Positions 13,457 to 21,031 of a stretch of 21,031 nucleotides of DNA are shown one piece after another. Positions within the stretch are counted from its first letter, which is position 1. Each line of letters starts with the position of its first letter. The notes below the pieces were generated by a model, which worked only from the letters and a program-made list of their open reading frames with translations, made no database searches and was not told the origin of the DNA. The stretch is taken from contig DXXQ01000134.1 in the NCBI GenBank assembly GCA_019416265.1, positions 1 through 21,031 of the forward strand, written 5' to 3'. The translations under genes and the position numbers were made by a program. Source of the stretch: Clostridiales bacterium (GTDB lineage Bacteria > Bacillota > Clostridia > Lachnospirales > Lachnospiraceae).

Positions 13457-14509
13457 TTAGTCCTCCTTATGTTTTCCGTGCTTCGCCCGTTTGATGGCGT
13501 ATTTCACATTTTTATTAAAATAAATTACAACTGCCGCTTTCAGCAGGACAATTCCATAGATTCTGCCTTTCAGGCAGATCTCACCCTCCAGGATCGTTTC
13601 TCCGTCAAACCGGGGAGTCACTGCCACACAATTCTTATGGAGAGGGAAGCTCATTCCCAGAAGTCCCAGCACCCTTCCTGTAACAGACGGATCCGAAAAG
13701 CCAAAGGTTACCTTTCCCCAGACCTTTGTGGGAAGGATGTGCTTCAAAAGCCCTTTTGCATATCTCCACACAAGGGAAGCCGCAGCCTTTACCCTGGGAT
13801 GATGGATATAGTTTTTCCACCAGTCTATTTTATCATGAATCCTGTTGAATGTTAATCGGATGTTTTTTATTTTGTCACGTATTTCTGATAGCTTCTCCGA
13901 AATCCGTCGGAATAATCCCTTTTTTTTCGCAGTTTCTCTTTCCGGAACCCGGTCTTCTCCAAAAGATGCCTCCTCTGCAGAAGCGCCTTCCTGTTCAGGA
14001 ATCTCCATCGGCTCCGGAGTCTTCTCCTGCCCAGGATTCTTCTCTGATTCAGGAGTCTCCTCCAACTCAGGAGGCTCTTCCCAAAAGGCCCCCTCTTCTT
14101 CCGAAATTTCTTCTATGCTGTCCCCGGAACTTCCTTCCACGGAAAGCGCCTTTTTATGAGTCCTCTCCCGGTCCGGCTTTTCCACGGCTTTTTTTTCTGC
14201 CGCTTTTTTTTGTTTCTTTTCTTTTCTCTTCTCAAGCCATGCTTTAAGCTTCTCCACGGAAATTCCCAGAACTCTTACATAAACTCTGTTCTCTCCGTTT
14301 TTTCTGGATGCTGTAACAGAAATCCCGCGAAACAGCCAGCTGACTCCAAGTTCTCCTTCCGCATCTTTCCATTCGCCGTCCTTTTTCCCCCTGCCCCGGT
14401 ATCTCACCGGGCAGAAAAGAAGGAGGAGGACAAGAAGAAACACCAGTCCAAGGAGCACTCCGAGAAGAATCAATATCATTTTCAATATCAGCCACAATAT
14501 ATGTAACAT
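13457..14509 (-). CDS. DUF2953 membrane protein (YtfI-like)
   Basis: A 350-residue protein with an N-terminal hydrophobic helix (about 1-32, MLHILWLILKMILILL...LLLLLF), a short basic beta-rich part, and then a Glu/Pro/Lys-rich low-complexity stretch (about 95-205, with PE/EK repeats such as TPESEKNPGQEKTPEPMEIP). The DUF2953 domain follows, about 230-345, with WKNYIHHPRVKAAAS and FGFSDPSVTGRVLGLLG. The low-complexity insert is longer than in Bacillus YtfI. ATG has an AGGTG site. It starts 4 bases after the 103-residue gene and is immediately followed by gerW, so a sporulation-linked envelope role is likely but unproven. Confidence 0.9.
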   Translation of the reverse strand: MLHILWLILKMILILLGVLLGLVFLLVLLLLFCPVRYRGRGKKDGEWKDAEGELGVSWLFRGISVTASRKNGENRVYVRVLGISVEKLKAWLEKRKEKKQKKAAEKKAVEKPDRERTHKKALSVEGSSGDSIEEISEEEGAFWEEPPELEETPESEKNPGQEKTPEPMEIPEQEGASAEEASFGEDRVPERETAKKKGLFRRISEKLSEIRDKIKNIRLTFNRIHDKIDWWKNYIHHPRVKAAASLVWRYAKGLLKHILPTKVWGKVTFGFSDPSVTGRVLGLLGMSFPLHKNCVAVTPRFDGETILEGEICLKGRIYGIVLLKAAVVIYFNKNVKYAIKRAKHGKHKED

Positions 14510-14513
14510 GTAT

Positions 14514-14825
14514 TCACCTGTTCTTTAGATACTCAGCTACCTGAAAGGAGCCTGTTTCCCTGTAAATATCTCCCATAAGCTCTGCCACCATCTCCAACGC
14601 TTCGTCTTTCCCCTTCGCCATGCCGAAGATCAGAGGGCAGATTTCCCTGTACCCTTTCTGCATCAGCATAAAAGAAGGTATGACCTCGCAGAGGTTATCC
14701 GGATGATTGGACAGGGTCAGAAGGTAAATTCCGGGCACAAATTTCCCTGCATTGATCTTCCGTCTTATCCTGGCGGGTTCCTCTACTCCCTCACCTGTAT
14801 AATAATTCTTCAGCCATTTCACCAT
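14514..14825 (-). CDS. 103-residue protein of unknown function, first gene of the DUF2953-gerW unit
   Basis: Begins MVKWLKNYYTGEGVEEPARI and ends FQVAEYLKNR, a mixed soluble protein without membrane helices or recognisable motifs, with LSNHPDNLCEVIP and ICPLIFGMAKGKDEA segments. The ribosome binding site is weak (AACGGTGAGAC before ATG). It is 4 bases upstream of the DUF2953 gene, which argues for a shared transcript and a linked job. I do not recognise the family. An alternative start cannot be excluded. Confidence 0.72.
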   Translation of the reverse strand: MVKWLKNYYTGEGVEEPARIRRKINAGKFVPGIYLLTLSNHPDNLCEVIPSFMLMQKGYREICPLIFGMAKGKDEALEMVAELMGDIYRETGSFQVAEYLKNR

Positions 14826-14918
14826 GTCTCACCGTTCTCTCTGCACCGCTTAAGCCATCGCCCTTTCCTATGGACCGGGTTCTCTTTAAGCATTGCCCTT
14901 TTTTCCTGAATCTAAACA

Positions 14919-14940
14919 GGGCTGCGTATAAACACAGCCC
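14919..14940 (-). terminator. Weak hairpin after the NUDIX gene
   Basis: On the minus strand GGGCTG-(10)-CAGCCC forms a 6-base stem just after the NUDIX stop, followed by TGTTTAGATT rather than a clean T-run. It may be a weak terminator or a processing/stability hairpin before the 103-residue gene. Confidence 0.35.
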
Positions 14941-14944
14941 CATT

Positions 14945-15400
14945 TCAGTAATACTTATGCTGTTTTCCCCACAGTCCGGCACTTCTCAGCTCCAGATATT
15001 CCTGATACGCGCGCTCCACAATCTGCTTCTCATTGGAAAATCTCAGCAGATGGTAGATCTCGTGAAATTTGTAATACCCGGAATCTACGAAAAATTCTTC
15101 CCGTTGGGGCCTACTATGATAATTATCAGCCGTCATCAGATACCAATGTACCTCTTTTGTTACTACATCTTCCGGAACTGTAAAATTATACTGGCTTTTC
15201 CCTATATACTTCACAATGGCAGCCTTAACGCCTGCTTCCTCCTGTACTTCCCGAAGTGCAGTCTGCTCATGCGTCTCCCCCGCTTCCACAGTTCCTTTCG
15301 GCAATACCCATCCCTCATAACGGTTCTTGTAAGACTTATACAACGTAAGAATCTTACCCCGATGAATTACCACACCGCCACAGCTCGTTGCTTCGATCAT
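14945..15400 (-). CDS. NUDIX hydrolase
   Basis: A 151-residue protein with a complete Nudix box, G-x5-E-x7-REVQEEAGV (about residues 36-58; the sequence GTVEAGETHEQTALREVQEE). It hydrolyses nucleoside diphosphates linked to another moiety, with Mg2+ bound by the REVQEE glutamates; the substrate cannot be told from the sequence. The N-terminal IEATSCGGVV and GWVLPKG segments fit the Ap4A/ADP-ribose pyrophosphatase-like branch. ATG is preceded by AGGAGGG. It is separated from the PBP gene by a terminator and has its own promoter with a possible operator. Confidence 0.95.
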   Translation of the reverse strand: MIEATSCGGVVIHRGKILTLYKSYKNRYEGWVLPKGTVEAGETHEQTALREVQEEAGVKAAIVKYIGKSQYNFTVPEDVVTKEVHWYLMTADNYHSRPQREEFFVDSGYYKFHEIYHLLRFSNEKQIVERAYQEYLELRSAGLWGKQHKYY

Positions 15401-15469
15401 GATGCAATCCCTCCTGTAATGCGTGTGTATGATAAGCGTATGAATCTCCGCTCATCATAAATTAAGTAT

Positions 15470-15498
15470 AGTATACCCCTTTTTGCCACAACTGGCAA
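15470..15498 (-). promoter_or_regulatory. NUDIX gene promoter with overlapping inverted repeat
   Basis: On the minus strand TTGCCA (15498-15493) and TATACT (15475-15470) are 17 bases apart, a near-consensus sigma-A promoter. The -35 forms one arm of a perfect inverted repeat TTGCCA-CAAC-TGGCAA (15483-15498), the usual position for a repressor operator. The leader to the ATG is about 65 bases. Confidence 0.72.
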
Positions 15499-15544
15499 CC
15501 AAAAACCGAGAATTGTTTGTAAAAAATACACAAAACCCTTCCAA

Positions 15545-15586
15545 AAGAAAATCAGACAGAGGAACCCTTTTATTCTCCCCTGTCTG
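15545..15586 (-). terminator. Intrinsic terminator downstream of the PBP gene
   Basis: On the minus strand CAGACAGGGGA and TCCTCTGTCTG (15586-15553) form an 11-base stem with one G-T pair and a 12-base loop, followed by ATTTTCTTTT. It begins about 10 bases after the PBP stop and ends the zapA-U32-FtsW-PBP stretch. Confidence 0.9.
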
Positions 15587-15595
15587 AATGTTTTC

Positions 15596-17074
15596 TTAAT
15601 TAAAATAGTAGGCGTCGAAAATCTCTCCTGCAATGGGCACTGCCGCCTGACTTCCTGTTCCGCCGTTTTCTACGATCACAGCCACAGCCAGATCAGGATG
15701 ATCCACATTGGAATACCCGATGAACCAGGAATGGCTGGAACCGTTTTCGTCAAATTCCGCAGAACCTGTCTTTCCTGCCGCTGTATAGCCCCGTCCGCTC
15801 AGTGCAGAAGCGGTTCCGTACTCCACAACGTTTTTCATCAGCTTCCCGAGAAGATTCGCCTCATTTGTGGTCATAAGCTTCTTATAGACTTCCGGCTGTG
15901 TTGTCTTCACAACCTCCCCGTCGACACTCTTCACCTGATCAATGAGATAGGGCTTCATCAGAATACCGCCGTTGGCGACAGCGCTTGTGATCAGCGCCAT
16001 ATGCATGGGAGACACAAGGGTGTTTCCCTGTCCGATGGCCGTCTGCATAATAAGGGGCACCGGAGAATCTTTGTCCAGTGTAAAGCTGCTCTTCTTATAA
16101 GAGGACAGAGGCAGCTTTTTGTTGAAAAGGAGGTCCTCCGCTGTCTTGCGCATGGAGGATGCCCCGATGGAGGAACCCATATCTGCAAAAGCACAGTTAC
16201 AGGACGATGCAAAAGCAGAGTAGAAATCCTCCTGTCCGTGTACAGTTCCGTTATAACAACTGATCGTATGGTCGTCCAGAGTAATACTTCCCTGACAGAG
16301 ATAGGAATATCCCTCGAAGCTTCCCTTTGTGCGGAAGTAGTCCAGAGCCATCACCACCTTAAAGGTGGAGCCCGGCGGATAGGCACCGTTGGTCGCACGA
16401 TCCAGAAGGCTGCTGTTATTTTCATCTGAGACAAGCCAGTCCCAGTTTTCGGCAATGGTATTGGGGTCAAAATCCGGCTTGCTCACCTGAACCAGAATCT
16501 TTCCTGTGGAGGGCTCCAGGGCCACAACTGCTCCCCTTCTGTCCCCCAGGGCATTGTAGGCTGTTACCTGAAGTCCCGTATCCAGGGTGGAAACCACCGT
16601 ATCGCCTGTATTCTTCCTGTCCCTGAATTCGTTTTTCATCTGATCCAGGAAAAACTGGTGGGAGGTCAGAAGCTGGAAGTTTGCCTCGGATTCCAGACCG
16701 CTTTTTCCGTTGGAATCATAACCTACCACATGGGCAAACACGTTCTCATAAGGATATACCCTCTCCTCAGACCCGTCGTCGTATACGTTGGTCCGTGCAA
16801 GCACCTCCCCGTCGGAAGACTCAATATTTCCTCTTACCACCCGGTCGGAAAAGGTATCCTGCCTTGTGTTGTACGGACTGTTGATAAAGTCTTCGCTTTT
16901 TACTGCATTAAAATAGATCACATACCCGATGAGGCTCATAAAAATCAGCACAAAAAACCAGGATACAAAGGAATACTCCCTGTTTCGGGCTTTTTTTCGT
17001 TTAGCAGCCTCGCGTTCTTCGAGCTTCTGCTGCTTCAAGAGCTCTTTTCGCCGCTTCTTTTCGATGTCTTTCAA
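15596..17074 (-). CDS. Class B penicillin-binding transpeptidase (PbpA/FtsI type)
   Basis: A 492-residue class B PBP. Residues 1-34 form a highly charged cytoplasmic tail, followed by one membrane anchor (about 35-55), a short pedestal domain and the transpeptidase domain. Catalytic motifs: SxxK as S236-TFK239, SxN as S291-CN293, and KTGS at 435-438. It cross-links peptidoglycan and would pair with the FtsW/RodA glycosyltransferase encoded just upstream. The length and tandem layout are like the RodA-PbpA pair of Actinobacteria, shorter than typical FtsI. The start is TTG at 17074 with GAGGA/GAGG sequences just upstream. It is the only plausible start before the membrane helix, because an in-frame stop lies about 8 codons upstream, and it places the first 74 bases inside the FtsW/RodA gene in another frame. 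Confidence 0.93.
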   Translation of the reverse strand: MKDIEKKRRKELLKQQKLEEREAAKRKKARNREYSFVSWFFVLIFMSLIGYVIYFNAVKSEDFINSPYNTRQDTFSDRVVRGNIESSDGEVLARTNVYDDGSEERVYPYENVFAHVVGYDSNGKSGLESEANFQLLTSHQFFLDQMKNEFRDRKNTGDTVVSTLDTGLQVTAYNALGDRRGAVVALEPSTGKILVQVSKPDFDPNTIAENWDWLVSDENNSSLLDRATNGAYPPGSTFKVVMALDYFRTKGSFEGYSYLCQGSITLDDHTISCYNGTVHGQEDFYSAFASSCNCAFADMGSSIGASSMRKTAEDLLFNKKLPLSSYKKSSFTLDKDSPVPLIMQTAIGQGNTLVSPMHMALITSAVANGGILMKPYLIDQVKSVDGEVVKTTQPEVYKKLMTTNEANLLGKLMKNVVEYGTASALSGRGYTAAGKTGSAEFDENGSSHSWFIGYSNVDHPDLAVAVIVENGGTGSQAAVPIAGEIFDAYYFN

Positions 17075-18371
17075 TTTCCTCGTCCTCGTCTTCCCTTAAA
17101 ATATACAATCCCTGAATAATGGCAAGCATCAGAATGGTACTCATCACAGAACTTCCTCCGTAGCTCACAAGAGGAAGGGTCACTCCTGTCAGCGGAATAA
17201 ACTTAGTCGCACCGCCGATGGTCAGGAATACCTGGAAGGCATATTCTGTGCCAAGTCCAAGGGCAATCAGCTTGTAAAACGGATTCTTGATCTGTATGGC
17301 AATGTTTACGATCATCAGGAAAAAGCTCATGCAGACAAGAATCAGGCAGATGGCAAAAATGCCGCCCAGTTCCTCGCAGATGGCGCTGAATATAAAGTCA
17401 TTCTTGACTACGGGAATTTTCTCAGGAGATCCCTGACAAAGTCCCATGCCAAACCATCCTCCTGTTCCGATGGCAAACAGAGACTGAACGATCTGGTAGC
17501 CTTCGTTCTGGTACACTGCCATTGGGTCCTTCCATGCGCTGACCCTCTGGCGCACATGGCCAAAGAGGTAGTAGGCGATCACGGAAGCCACGCTTCCTCC
17601 TGCAAGCCCCAGTCCCAGATACGCCGCCTTTTTTGTGGCCACATAGATCATGACCAGATATGCGGCAAAAAAGATCACTGCACTTCCCAGATCACGGGAA
17701 AGCACCAGGATTCCCACATGAAGGGCTGCAACAGCCGTTGCCTGGACAACTTTTCGAAAGGTGACCGTACCGCTTAAGATCGCAGCCATGAAGAATACAA
17801 AGGTGATCTTGATCACCTCGGACGGCTGGATTCCCATCAGGGAAAGCTTCGCGCCATAGCTTGTCTGGGCAAGCACAAGAACTGCCGCCAGAAGAACAAT
17901 ACCGATCCCTGCATAAACCCAGGTAAGCCTGCGCAGAAATTTCATCTTGCGGATCATCACCGGGATGATCAGGGCAATGCCGCTTCCTCCCGCTGCGATC
18001 AGGAGCTGTCTGGTAGCTGTGGACAGATCCAGGCGCGCCAGCATGATAAAGCCAATGCTTAACAGCATGCACATATTATTCAAAAGAAGCAGGGAGGCTT
18101 TTTTATACAAAAGCCTGTACAAAATCTGGATCCCGGCAAAAAATGCCATCATCTCCATGTAGAAAATAATTACGTCAAAATCATTGGTCTTCAGATAGAT
18201 GACAAGGAACGCAGTGAAATCCATAAAGAAGATCAGCATGAGCTGCTGGCGCAGCGCCTCATTCTTCTCCTCCTCATCCTGTTTTTTCACCATATAAAAA
18301 CAGTGGAAGGTGTAAATCACCATCAGGGTGAGGATCACATATTTCGATAATTCTACAATTACATTAATCAT
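17001..18371 (-). CDS. FtsW/RodA/SpoVE family peptidoglycan glycosyltransferase
   Basis: A 456-residue SEDS protein with about 12 hydrophobic segments. Family landmarks: SRDLGSA (conserved Asp of the catalytic site), a KNDFIFSAICEELG segment, and LPLVSYGGSS near the C terminus. It polymerises lipid II glycan strands and works with a class B PBP, here the overlapping downstream gene. The N terminus adds several helices before the core, as in actinobacterial RodA. The C-terminal tail (about 425-456) is a charged Glu/Arg/Ala helix whose last 74 bases double as the start of the PBP gene. Starts 5 bases after the U32 stop, with AAGG/AGGAG nearby. FtsW versus RodA versus SpoVE cannot be settled by sequence alone; a spore-cortex role is possible. 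Confidence 0.94.
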   Translation of the reverse strand: MINVIVELSKYVILTLMVIYTFHCFYMVKKQDEEEKNEALRQQLMLIFFMDFTAFLVIYLKTNDFDVIIFYMEMMAFFAGIQILYRLLYKKASLLLLNNMCMLLSIGFIMLARLDLSTATRQLLIAAGGSGIALIIPVMIRKMKFLRRLTWVYAGIGIVLLAAVLVLAQTSYGAKLSLMGIQPSEVIKITFVFFMAAILSGTVTFRKVVQATAVAALHVGILVLSRDLGSAVIFFAAYLVMIYVATKKAAYLGLGLAGGSVASVIAYYLFGHVRQRVSAWKDPMAVYQNEGYQIVQSLFAIGTGGWFGMGLCQGSPEKIPVVKNDFIFSAICEELGGIFAICLILVCMSFFLMIVNIAIQIKNPFYKLIALGLGTEYAFQVFLTIGGATKFIPLTGVTLPLVSYGGSSVMSTILMLAIIQGLYILREDEDEEIERHRKEAAKRALEAAEARRTRGC

Positions 18372-18376
18372 ATGCC

Positions 18377-20542
18377 TTACTCGGCTCCTCTTTTAAAATG
18401 TCCTTTCGTGTAATCACGCTGCGGCGGATTTCCTCCTTCCCGGTATCCCTTACGAAACTCCCGGAAAATTTTCACCGCCTCTTCCGGTTCCTCTGCAGTA
18501 AACGCCAGACGGACGGAAGAAATCCCCAGCTCCTCCACCTGCTGTTTCTCCTTCAGCAGGCCAAAGGGAATGCTGTTATAAATAATATTATAACAGGGCG
18601 TTTGGTACCTTGTATTTTCCATTTTCCAGGGATTACAGAAACAGGAAGCACGAAACTCCTTACCGTAACGGTCACGAAGCGTCACCCACTCCTCCTGTCC
18701 GTTGCACCCGTAAAGATTTTTGCGGACACACTGGGCGGAAATCATAAGAGGCAGGTAACCATAGATCAGCATCTCGCTTCCGCTGTTATCCCTGTGGCGG
18801 AGTTCCCCCTCGTTAAGCTCCAGAGGGAGGGTATTTCTGAGAACATTTTGTTCTTTCCAGAATTTCACCGCCTCATTGTTCCAGGTGTACATTGTGTGAT
18901 CCATCACACATTTCTCTGCAAGTCCGGCTTTTTTCAGGGCAGCAAAGCCTTCCAGACTGCGCACCAGAAAACCGCTCATTCCCTGTTCCAGCCACCTGCG
19001 CGCCTGAGAGAGGAAGCCTTCGGGAAGCTCTCCCCGCATAACATAAGGAGTCGTGAGATACATCTCTATCCCTTTATAACGACCTTCCTCCAGACATGTC
19101 TTCATGGAATCAAAAGAAAGATACATTCCTTTGATTCCTTCCTCCTTCAAAAGAGCCTCTGCAGTTGCCGTATTTTCACAGGAAACATAGATTTCCGGTG
19201 ATTTTTTCCTCATGGAATTTTTTTCAGGCTTTCGGAATTCCTTTCTGTGTGCGCCTGTCCGTCTTGTTTTTCTTAAGATTTCCTCCTCCAGGGCAGCGAA
19301 CGCCTCTCTCCTTACCTGATTCAGCTCTTTCATGGAGATGAAAATATTTTCATCTCCCTCAATTTCCAGTTTTCCCCATTGATAAGCTGTATTTCCCAGC
19401 TTCTCCATCTGGCGGCGGATTCTCTCCCTGTCCAGAGGCTGGCTTCTGGCAAACTGAACCTCCCCTGCCGACGCAGCTGCCGATACCTCTCCCAGAGATA
19501 CCTCCAGAATTGCCGGACTTCCTGCATACAGCATCAAATGTCCCTCTGCCTTCTGTTTCCTCTCCTTAAGGTCAACTGTCACATCCCCTGTTTTTTTCTC
19601 ATTGGTAAAGGCCATCATGGCAGGGCCGTTTGCCATCTGGTAATATCCTTTACAGGAACCGCCTCTGTTAAAGATATCGATCAGATACTTTCTGTCACTG
19701 TCCTTCACCTGGTAATTCTCCGGCCCCTTTTCAAAAAGGAGATCCAGATATTTCCTGTACATGGAAGTAACACCAGCTGTGTAAGCAGGCTGTTTCATTC
19801 TTCCCTCGATCTTCAGGGAGGTTACCCCTGCATCCAGAATCTCCGGCAGGATCTCAATTGTGGAAATGTCTTTCAGACTGAGAGGACAGAGGTCTTTTTT
19901 GCCCTTAAAGCCCTGTCCTTTCAAAGCTGTCTCATAAGGCAGTCTGCAGGGCTGCGCGCATCTTCCGCGGTTTCCGCTTCTTCCCCCCAGCATACTGCTC
20001 ATCAGGCACTGGCCGGAATAGCTGTAGCACAGTGCGCCGTGGATAAAGGTCTCTATTTCAATGGGACTTGCCTCATGCATTTTTCTGATCTCTTCCAGGG
20101 AAAGTTCACGGGCAGGCACAACTCTGGACACCCCCTGTTCTTCCAGAAACCTCATCCCCTCCGGTCCTGTCACTGTCATCTGGGTGCTGGCATGTAAGGG
20201 CAGTCCCGGAAACATCTCCCGAATGGCTGCCAGGGCTCCCAGATCCTGAACGATCACGGCGTCCAGGCCGGCCTCGTAATAGGGAAGCAGGTAATTGTAG
20301 AGCTGCTCTGTCAGTTCCCGGTTTTTAAACAGGGTATTGACTGTAAGATACAGTTTTTTCCCATGGATATGTGTGTGATCAATGGCGCGAAGAAGCTCCT
20401 CCTCCTGAAAATTCTTCGCGTAGGCTCTTGCGCCGAAGGCTGCGCCGCCTACATAAACAGCGTCTGCTCCCGCGCCTATGGCCGCCTCAAGTCCCTCATA
20501 AGAACCTGCCGGCGCCAGCAGTTCAATGTCCTTTTTTTTCAA
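18377..20542 (-). CDS. Peptidase U32 family protein
   Basis: A 721-residue U32 protein, the long form with a C-terminal extension. The N-terminal TIM-barrel-like part starts KKKDIELLAPAG, as is standard. The U32 signature E-F-x2-G-x-L-C-x4-G-x-C is at about 164-181 (ETFIHGALCYSYSGQC, with C172 and C179), followed by C195 and C199; such cysteines can hold an Fe-S cluster. Members include proteases (PrtC-like) and tRNA/rRNA or ubiquinone hydroxylases (TrhP, RlhA, UbiU/V). RNA or cofactor hydroxylation is therefore as plausible as proteolysis. The start is probably TTG 20542, with AGAGG 7 bases upstream; the ATG at 20587 and the ATG at 20566 have no clear ribosome binding site. Followed by the FtsW/RodA gene after 5 bases. 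Confidence 0.9.
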   Translation of the reverse strand: MKKKDIELLAPAGSYEGLEAAIGAGADAVYVGGAAFGARAYAKNFQEEELLRAIDHTHIHGKKLYLTVNTLFKNRELTEQLYNYLLPYYEAGLDAVIVQDLGALAAIREMFPGLPLHASTQMTVTGPEGMRFLEEQGVSRVVPARELSLEEIRKMHEASPIEIETFIHGALCYSYSGQCLMSSMLGGRSGNRGRCAQPCRLPYETALKGQGFKGKKDLCPLSLKDISTIEILPEILDAGVTSLKIEGRMKQPAYTAGVTSMYRKYLDLLFEKGPENYQVKDSDRKYLIDIFNRGGSCKGYYQMANGPAMMAFTNEKKTGDVTVDLKERKQKAEGHLMLYAGSPAILEVSLGEVSAAASAGEVQFARSQPLDRERIRRQMEKLGNTAYQWGKLEIEGDENIFISMKELNQVRREAFAALEEEILRKTRRTGAHRKEFRKPEKNSMRKKSPEIYVSCENTATAEALLKEEGIKGMYLSFDSMKTCLEEGRYKGIEMYLTTPYVMRGELPEGFLSQARRWLEQGMSGFLVRSLEGFAALKKAGLAEKCVMDHTMYTWNNEAVKFWKEQNVLRNTLPLELNEGELRHRDNSGSEMLIYGYLPLMISAQCVRKNLYGCNGQEEWVTLRDRYGKEFRASCFCNPWKMENTRYQTPCYNIIYNSIPFGLLKEKQQVEELGISSVRLAFTAEEPEEAVKIFREFRKGYREGGNPPQRDYTKGHFKRGAE

Positions 20543-20585
20543 ACCGTTACCTCTCTTTTCTATCATAAACAGAATCTTAGAAACC

Positions 20586-20611
20586 AAAAGAGGATTACCG
20601 AAGCAATCCCC
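20586..20611 (-). terminator. UUCG-tetraloop hairpin between zapA and the U32 gene
   Basis: On the minus strand GGGGATTGC-TTCG-GTAATCCTC (20611-20590) forms a 9-base stem with two G-T pairs closed by the very stable C(UUCG)G loop, followed by TTTTGGTTTC. It lies 6 bases after the zapA stop. It could be a modest terminator or an mRNA processing/stability element that separates zapA expression from the genes downstream. Confidence 0.65.
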
Positions 20612-20617
20612 TTCCTT

Positions 20618-21025
20618 TTACTTAAGTATCTCGTCAAGTTCTTTTTCAAGCTCTTTTATTTTTCCTTCCAGAAGACTCTTCTGCTCCAGGGCTTCTTTTG
20701 CCTGTTTCTGAGACTCTTCAATCTGCATGCGAAGGGAAATCAGCTCATGTTTCAAATCATACATTTCCTGGTCCTTCTGCTGGAGATCCAGCTCGAAGAC
20801 CTCCGCCTGTTTCTTTGCCTTAAAATAATCGTCCGCAATATTTAAACTCAGCAGAGTATGTTTCGATTCCATGGGCTGCCTGCTGTATCCGGGCATTCCG
20901 CTTAATTCCGCAATTTTATTGTTTATGTATGATGCCACTTTCTGGAAGTACTCTTCAGATTCATAGCCACCCAGAGTAATAATCTTTCCGCCGATAATCA
21001 CTTGTGCCGTATTCTTGACTGCCAT
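20618..21025 (-). CDS. zapA: Cell division protein ZapA
   Basis: A 135-residue ZapA-like protein. The N-terminal domain has NTAQVIIGGKIITLGGYESEEYFQKVASYINNKIAEL, the typical strand-helix start (VxIxGxxYxL), and residues about 70-135 are a long heptad-rich coiled coil with many Glu/Lys/Gln. ZapA binds and bundles FtsZ filaments at the division ring. The C-terminal coiled coil is longer than in Bacillus ZapA (about 85 residues) and resembles the extended Clostridia type. The ATG lies 6 bases from the right edge, so the ribosome binding site is outside the window; the gene appears complete. Confidence 0.9.
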   Translation of the reverse strand: MAVKNTAQVIIGGKIITLGGYESEEYFQKVASYINNKIAELSGMPGYSRQPMESKHTLLSLNIADDYFKAKKQAEVFELDLQQKDQEMYDLKHELISLRMQIEESQKQAKEALEQKSLLEGKIKELEKELDEILK

Positions 21026-21031
21026 TCGTAC

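Overview
The window looks like a chromosomal segment of an anaerobic, spore-forming member of the Clostridia, most likely a Lachnospiraceae-type gut bacterium. The basis is the gene content (GerW/YtfJ, DUF2953, DUF6465, Asp23-FakA-RecG, ZapA-U32-FtsW/RodA-PBP), the strong AGGAGG ribosome binding sites, the short intergenic gaps, and protein sequences typical of that family. Most genes lie on the minus strand. No rRNA, tRNA, CRISPR array, insertion sequence or phage gene was seen. No gene-free stretch exceeds about 300 bases; the longest gaps are about 200 bases and are described as regulatory regions.

Region 1 (1-6004, minus strand) is a compact redox operon. It is headed by a molybdopterin aldehyde oxidoreductase whose eight Fe-S cysteines fall at the same residue numbers I remember for Desulfovibrio gigas MOP. 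It continues with a large dicluster/CCG-domain electron-transfer protein, a 72-residue four-cysteine redox protein, a cysteine-rich SAM methyltransferase, and the start of a small protein cut by the window edge. The genes overlap or nearly touch, so they are probably co-expressed. The order resembles the DVU_1559 to DVU_1555 neighbourhood of Desulfovibrio vulgaris as I remember it. The role of the accessory proteins is not established, and this is the part of the window most likely to hold an under-described system.

Region 2 (6005-8154) is a small accessory patch. It has a divergent intergenic region with several inverted repeats, an unrecognised 85-residue gene and a TylF-like methyltransferase on the plus strand, a strong bidirectional terminator, and a Lys/Ala-rich DUF6465 protein with a clear promoter.

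Region 3 (8155-12799) holds the Asp23/YloU - FakA/YloV - RecG operon on the minus strand, with a perfect hairpin terminator between fakA and recG. A divergently transcribed rpmB (L28) has its own promoter and terminator.

Region 4 (12834-14825, minus strand) encodes a 103-residue unknown protein, a DUF2953 membrane protein, the GerW/YtfJ spore protein, and a 45-residue two-helix membrane protein.

Region 5 (14945-21025, minus strand) begins upstream with zapA, U32 protease-like, FtsW/RodA and a class B PBP (cell division and wall synthesis), then a terminator and a NUDIX hydrolase with its own promoter. The FtsW/RodA and PBP genes overlap by 74 bases out of frame, and both the PBP and the U32 gene appear to start at TTG.
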